Positions 6,561 through 9,834 of a stretch of 9,834 nucleotides of DNA are shown here, piece by piece (the stretch's first letter is position 1; every line of letters starts with the position of its first letter). The notes under the pieces are model-generated. The model saw only the letters and a program-made list of their open reading frames with translations, was not told the origin of the DNA and made no database searches. Both the position numbers and the translations under genes were made by a program. Source of the stretch: Bacillota bacterium. Its GTDB lineage: Bacteria; Bacillota; Bacilli; Alicyclobacillales; SLC66. Location of the stretch: the NCBI GenBank assembly GCA_021821185.1, contig JAKACU010000066.1, forward strand, positions 1-9,834, written 5' to 3'.

Positions 6561-8099
6561 TTGAGTCGTCATGAAGATTTTGTTGTTGTGTTGGATTTTG
6601 GTGGTCAATACAATCAGTTGATCGCAAGACGCATTCGAGATCTGCACGTCTATTCGGAACTTTTACCTCATGACGTGACGGCGCAGACATTGCGCGAAAA
6701 AAATGTGAAAGGGATCATTTTTTCCGGTGGGCCCAAAAGTGTCTATGAGCAGGGGGCTCCAACGATCGATCCTGCGGTCTATGAATTAGGGGTTCCGATT
6801 TTAGGCATCTGTTATGGCATGCAACTGATCGCCAAAGATTTTCATGCTACCGTCGAGCGCGCTCCCGCAAGAGAGTATGGATCAGCCGATGTCACCGTTG
6901 CGTCGCAAAGTCCATTATTTGCAGGGACACCAACAACGCAACGCGTTTGGATGAGCCATAGTGATGTCGTAATGGCTGCCCCAACAGGTTTTCAACTCGA
7001 TGCTCATACACCAAGTGCGCCTGTCGCTGCCATGAGTGATGCTGGTCGTCAGTTGTACGGTGTACAGTTTCATCCTGAAGTGCAACACACTGATTATGGC
7101 GATCAATTGTTGCAAAATTTCTTGTTTTCGGTATGTGAATGTAAGCCGACGTGGCAGATGGATTCTTTCATCGATGACATGATTGGTCAGATTCGTGAGC
7201 AGGTGGGCGATGAGCGTGTCCTTCTTGCTTTGTCCGGTGGCGTCGATTCATCGGTTACAGCGGCATTGCTCCATCGAGCGATCGGGGATCGGCTGACTTG
7301 CGTCTTTGTGGATCATGGTTTCTTGCGGCAAGATGAGGCCAATCAGGTGATGGATATGTTTTCAGGAGTGTTTCATATGGCCATTCACCGCATTGATGCA
7401 CGTGATCGTTTTTTGGCTTTGCTTGACGGGGTGTCCGATCCTGAGCAAAAACGCAAACGTATCGGCGCCGAATTTATTCATGTATTTGACGAAACAGCAT
7501 CGACTTTGGGTGATTTTAAGTTTCTTGGCCAAGGAACGCTATATACCGACGTCATCGAAAGTGGTACTAAGACGGCGGCTACCATCAAATCACATCATAA
7601 TGTCGGCGGGTTACCCAAAGATTTGCATTTTGAGCTGATTGAGCCGCTTCGCACGCTGTTTAAAGATGAAGCACGAGAGTTAGGTGAAAAACTTGGACTG
7701 CCACATCACTTTGTGTGGCGTCAACCGTTTCCTGGCCCAGGACTTGCTATTCGTATTATAGGTGAAGTTACAGAAGAAAAGTTAACTATCTTGCAACGCG
7801 CTGACGCCATTGTTCGCGAGGAAGTCCAAAAAGCGGACCTTATGGGTGAGATTTGGCAGTACTTTGCCGTGCTAACCGGTGTTCGAAGCGTGGGTGTAAT
7901 GGGGGACGAACGCACGTATGGTTATACAGTAGCTATTCGTGCCGTCACGTCGCGCGATGGCATGACTGCCCAATTTGCCCATGTGCCGTATGAGGTACTT
8001 GAACGCATGTCAAATCGTATGTGTAACGAAGTCGCTGGTGTCAATCGTGTGGTATATGATGTTACATCAAAGCCTCCTGCGACGATTGAGTGGGAGTAG
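6561..8099 (+). CDS. guaA: GMP synthase (glutamine-hydrolysing)
   Basis: This enzyme converts XMP to GMP using ATP and glutamine, the last step of guanine nucleotide synthesis, in the cytoplasm. From TTG 6561 it has 512 residues, about the length of B. subtilis GuaA. The N-terminal class I amidotransferase domain opens with [18 protein letters not shown] and has the triad C84 (GICYGMQL), H171 and E173 (QFHPEV). The ATP-pyrophosphatase domain carries the P-loop SGGVDSS at 225-231. The C-terminal dimerisation domain includes [14 protein letters not shown] and ends [12 protein letters not shown], as in essentially all GuaA. The gene is intact and every key residue is present. It starts 24 bases after the transglutaminase stop with no visible promoter, purine riboswitch or terminator in between, so it is probably transcribed with the upstream envelope genes. 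A strong terminator follows. In B. subtilis the same neighbour order occurs. Confidence 0.98.
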   Translation: MSRHEDFVVVLDFGGQYNQLIARRIRDLHVYSELLPHDVTAQTLREKNVKGIIFSGGPKSVYEQGAPTIDPAVYELGVPILGICYGMQLIAKDFHATVERAPAREYGSADVTVASQSPLFAGTPTTQRVWMSHSDVVMAAPTGFQLDAHTPSAPVAAMSDAGRQLYGVQFHPEVQHTDYGDQLLQNFLFSVCECKPTWQMDSFIDDMIGQIREQVGDERVLLALSGGVDSSVTAALLHRAIGDRLTCVFVDHGFLRQDEANQVMDMFSGVFHMAIHRIDARDRFLALLDGVSDPEQKRKRIGAEFIHVFDETASTLGDFKFLGQGTLYTDVIESGTKTAATIKSHHNVGGLPKDLHFELIEPLRTLFKDEARELGEKLGLPHHFVWRQPFPGPGLAIRIIGEVTEEKLTILQRADAIVREEVQKADLMGEIWQYFAVLTGVRSVGVMGDERTYGYTVAIRAVTSRDGMTAQFAHVPYEVLERMSNRMCNEVAGVNRVVYDVTSKPPATIEWE

Positions 8100-8107
8100 G
8101 CGCGTAG

Positions 8108-8144
8108 CAGGGCAGTCCCTAGAAAATTAGGGATTGCCCTGTTT
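8108..8144 (+). terminator. Rho-independent terminator after guaA
   Basis: A 14-bp stem with a single G-T wobble, CAGGGCAGTCCCTA (8108-8121) against TAGGGATTGCCCTG (8128-8141), closes a 6-base loop and is followed by TTT (8142-8144). The T run is short, but the stem is long and GC-rich. It lies 8 bases after the guaA stop and ends the envelope/guaA transcript just before the next promoter. Confidence 0.88.
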
Positions 8145-8147
8145 CCA

Positions 8148-8175
8148 TTGACAATTTGATGAAGTAAGCTATATT
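8148..8175 (+). promoter_or_regulatory. Sigma-A type promoter of the beta-galactosidase gene
   Basis: A consensus -35 box TTGACA (8148-8153) is followed after 16 bases by TATATT (8170-8175), which matches the -10 consensus at five of six positions. Transcription would begin near 8182, leaving a leader of about 100 bases before the gene. The promoter starts only a few bases after the guaA terminator. A strong core promoter suggests control by repression, in line with the candidate operator and cre-like sites downstream. Confidence 0.75.
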
Positions 8176-8188
8176 CAAAATGGACACT

Positions 8189-8206
8189 TATGGCCTCGTG
8201 ACCATA
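8189..8206 (+). promoter_or_regulatory. Short palindrome just downstream of the predicted transcription start, candidate operator
   Basis: TATGG (8189-8193) and CCATA (8202-8206) form an inverted repeat with an 8-base spacer. Its centre lies about 15 bases past the predicted transcription start, where a bound repressor would block the promoter. The arms are short, so this may be chance, and no regulator gene is in the window. Confidence 0.3.
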
Positions 8207-8251
8207 TAAAAAATAGTATAGTAGCGTCGATTTCATTATTTGTAGGCTTTC

Positions 8252-8266
8252 ATGAATGCGCTTTCT
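8252..8266 (+). promoter_or_regulatory. cre-like site (CcpA carbon catabolite repression) upstream of the beta-galactosidase
   Basis: ATGAATGCGCTTTCT matches the known cre consensus WTGNAANCGNWNNCW at every constrained position but one (T instead of the second A). It is close to the ideal palindrome TGAAAGCGCTTTCA, with two differences. It lies between the predicted promoter and the start codon, a usual position for CcpA roadblock repression of sugar genes in Bacilli. Confidence 0.5.
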
Positions 8267-8268
8267 AG

Positions 8269-9834
<1,566 letters not shown>

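Overview
The window looks like chromosomal DNA of a low-to-moderate GC Gram-positive bacterium (Bacillota, class Bacilli). The evidence is the strong AGGAGG-type ribosome binding sites, the frequent TTG and GTG starts, compact T-tailed hairpin terminators, and above all the gene order MoxR ATPase - DUF58 protein - membrane transglutaminase - guaA, which matches yeaC-yeaD-yebA-guaA of Bacillus subtilis. A more precise placement, for example among Alicyclobacillus-like acidophiles, would be a guess. All genes are on the + strand and every gap is shorter than 200 bases.

Layout. (1) Positions 2-691 hold the 3' part of an osmoprotectant (glycine betaine/choline type) ABC-transporter binding protein, closed by a clear terminator at 711-739. 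(2) Positions 832-2031 encode a secreted M23 (LytM) peptidoglycan endopeptidase with an EnvC/PcsB-like coiled coil and a complete zinc site. (3) Positions 2133-6536 hold three tightly packed genes: MoxR-type AAA+ ATPase, DUF58 membrane protein, and TgpA/YebA-type membrane transglutaminase. (4) Positions 6561-8099 encode guaA (GMP synthase), 24 bases after the transglutaminase stop with no visible promoter of its own, ending in a strong terminator at 8108-8144. (5) A new unit follows: a near-consensus promoter, a short palindrome, a catabolite-repression (cre)-like site, and the first 517 codons of a glycoside hydrolase family 2 beta-galactosidase running off the right edge.

How the genes may work together. 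The M23 hydrolase and the MoxR/DUF58/transglutaminase module all concern the cell envelope. MoxR ATPases are thought to act as chaperones through partner proteins, and here the DUF58 protein and the polytopic transglutaminase are the obvious partners. No terminator is visible between the M23 gene and the module, so read-through is possible. guaA appears to be carried as the last gene of this envelope transcript. The beta-galactosidase is a separate, probably sugar-regulated unit.

I found no RNA genes, CRISPR arrays, insertion sequences or prophage features. No convincing wholly new system is visible. The best leads are the functionally unassigned MoxR-DUF58-transglutaminase module with its flanking hydrolase and guaA, and the regulatory region upstream of the beta-galactosidase.
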